The notes under the pieces are model-generated. The model did not search any database. It saw only the letters and a list, made by a program, of their open reading frames with translations, and had not been told where the DNA came from. The translations under genes and the position numbers were made by a program. Shown one piece after another: positions 6,282 through 7,247 of a DNA stretch of 7,247 nucleotides (position 1 is its first letter; each line of letters opens with the position of its first letter). The DNA is taken from assembly GCA_002085035.1 (NCBI GenBank), contig MZGM01000058.1, forward strand, positions 1-7,247, read 5' to 3'. The stretch comes from Candidatus Zhuqueibacterota bacterium 4484_219. Lineage in GTDB: Bacteria; Zhuqueibacterota; JdFR-76; 4484-219.

Positions 6282-7247
6282 TTAATTAGCTATCATTTCC
6301 GCTACTACATCCTTGGTTTTTGCTAATGCAAGGTCCAATTTTCCCACATCTTTTCCTCCTGCCTGTGCCATATGAGCATGGCCGCCACCACCACCGCCAA
6401 TAATCCTGGCCAAACGGCTGACAATTTCCCCTGCTTTAATATTCTTCTGCTTGATCAAGTCGTCGGTAACCACACAAAGTAAAAAAGCTTTCTGGTTAAT
6501 CACTGAACCCAATACTCCAACCCCCGAACCTAATTTAGTCCGTAGTATGTCACCAATCTGCTTTAGCTCCTCTACATTATGCGAACTAACTTGAGTGGCA
6601 ATTATTTTAACCCCATCAAAAGTATGCGCTTGATTTACCACCTCATTAATTTGATAGCGAACTATCTTTAAGTTTAGTTCAGAGACAGTTTTAAGTAATC
6701 GTTTGTTATCCTCCAGCAGAGTTTTCACTTTCTCCAAAAGTTCTCCTGAACTAACATTCAACATTTGTCGAAGTTTCGCCAACTCTCTTTTTTCCTGACG
6801 CAATATTTTATCCGCAGCCTCACCAGTAACAGCTTCAATTCTTCTGATTCCAGCAGCCACACTGGACTCTGTAGTAATCCGAAAATAACCTATTTCTCCG
6901 GTAAAATCTAAATGCGTCCCTCCACATAGTTCCAAGCTGTAATCATCTATTTTCACCACACGGACAACATCGGCATATTTTTCACCAAATAAAGCTGTGG
7001 CACCCATAAGCTTAGCTTCGTCGAAGGTCTTGTGCAAAACTTCTACCGCGAAGTTCGCCCGAATTATTTCATTTACCCGCCGCTCAACTTCATCTAACTG
7101 GCTTTCAGAAATTTTCTCGAAGTGAGTAAAATCAAACCGCAGGCGATCCGGAGCTACTAATGACCCTGCCTGATTCACATGCTTCCCTAACACTTCCCGC
7201 AACGCCTTGTGCAGCAAATGAGTACAGGTATGATTGCGGGCAATAGC
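6282..7247 (-). CDS. alaS: Alanyl-tRNA synthetase, C-terminal part (5' end outside window)
   Basis: Charges tRNA-Ala with alanine in the cytoplasm and hydrolyses mischarged Ser/Gly-tRNA-Ala. The frame is open to the window edge, giving 321 visible residues; full-length bacterial AlaS is about 870-880, so the aminoacylation core is missing only because the window ends. Visible order: editing domain opening with the HxxxH zinc motif (HTCTH, residues 6-10 of the fragment), then QAGSLVAPDRLRFDF (26-40), the second zinc pair CGGTH (Cys108, His112), a charged helical segment (about 145-205), and a DHHA1-type C-Ala domain (about 210-321) ending in a six-glycine run followed by HAHMAQAGG. All four editing-site zinc ligands are present. 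The in-frame TTG at 7217 is internal and is not the start, because conserved sequence continues upstream to the edge. It ends in TAA, 31 nt before the next gene. The loop after the glycines reads HAHMAQAGG where K/R-P-D is common; this is within family variation. Confidence 0.97.
   Translation of the reverse strand, partial: AIARNHTCTHLLHKALREVLGKHVNQAGSLVAPDRLRFDFTHFEKISESQLDEVERRVNEIIRANFAVEVLHKTFDEAKLMGATALFGEKYADVVRVVKIDDYSLELCGGTHLDFTGEIGYFRITTESSVAAGIRRIEAVTGEAADKILRQEKRELAKLRQMLNVSSGELLEKVKTLLEDNKRLLKTVSELNLKIVRYQINEVVNQAHTFDGVKIIATQVSSHNVEELKQIGDILRTKLGSGVGVLGSVINQKAFLLCVVTDDLIKQKNIKAGEIVSRLARIIGGGGGGHAHMAQAGGKDVGKLDLALAKTKDVVAEMIAN

Noticed and set aside
1..7247. A hidden defence system, CRISPR array, mobile element or RNA gene
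   Set aside because: No spaced direct repeats, transposase, integrase, nuclease or tRNA/rRNA-like sequence was seen, and almost all bases are in recognisable protein genes.

Overview
The window is a piece of a bacterial chromosome in which every supported gene lies on the minus strand. Read in the direction of transcription (from base 7247 down to 1), the order is: the 3' part of alaS (alanyl-tRNA synthetase); a geranylgeranylglyceryl phosphate synthase-family gene (archaeal-type ether-lipid enzyme); a CpsB/YwqE-type PHP-fold tyrosine phosphatase; an O-antigen ligase/polymerase (Wzy_C) membrane protein; a 701-residue BatA-like membrane protein with a von Willebrand A domain; hflX (ribosome-associated GTPase); and the first 40 codons of an M20-family amidohydrolase that runs off the window at base 1. 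Gene spacing is tight: gaps of 31, 19, 24 and 5 nt, a 4-nt ATGA overlap, then 63 nt. No convincing terminator or internal promoter was seen, so this looks like one long transcription unit. No non-coding stretch exceeds 63 nt.

Organism: moderately AT-rich DNA. A GGGPS-family gene in a bacterial operon together with a BatA-type VWA protein and capsule/O-antigen genes points to the FCB superphylum or a neighbouring candidate phylum (for example Calditrichota, KSB1, Marinimicrobia or Zixibacteria). This is inference from gene content; the sequence alone does not settle the phylum. An archaeal source is unlikely because the O-antigen ligase, CpsB, HflX with the bacterial GPGETQLE signature and clear Shine-Dalgarno-led starts are all bacterial in character.

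How the genes fit together: alaS and hflX belong to translation (charging of tRNA-Ala with proofreading; rescue of stalled ribosomes). The middle four genes are envelope-related: a prenyl-glycerol ether lipid synthase, a metal-dependent phosphatase of the type that controls polysaccharide export through tyrosine kinases, a polysaccharide ligase/polymerase, and a membrane-anchored VWA protein whose soluble domains probably lie outside the cytoplasmic membrane. No defence system, CRISPR array, insertion sequence, tRNA or rRNA was found. The most notable item is the ether-lipid synthase gene in a bacterial operon. The rest is a fairly ordinary housekeeping and envelope region, with a few start-site and domain-length oddities recorded below.
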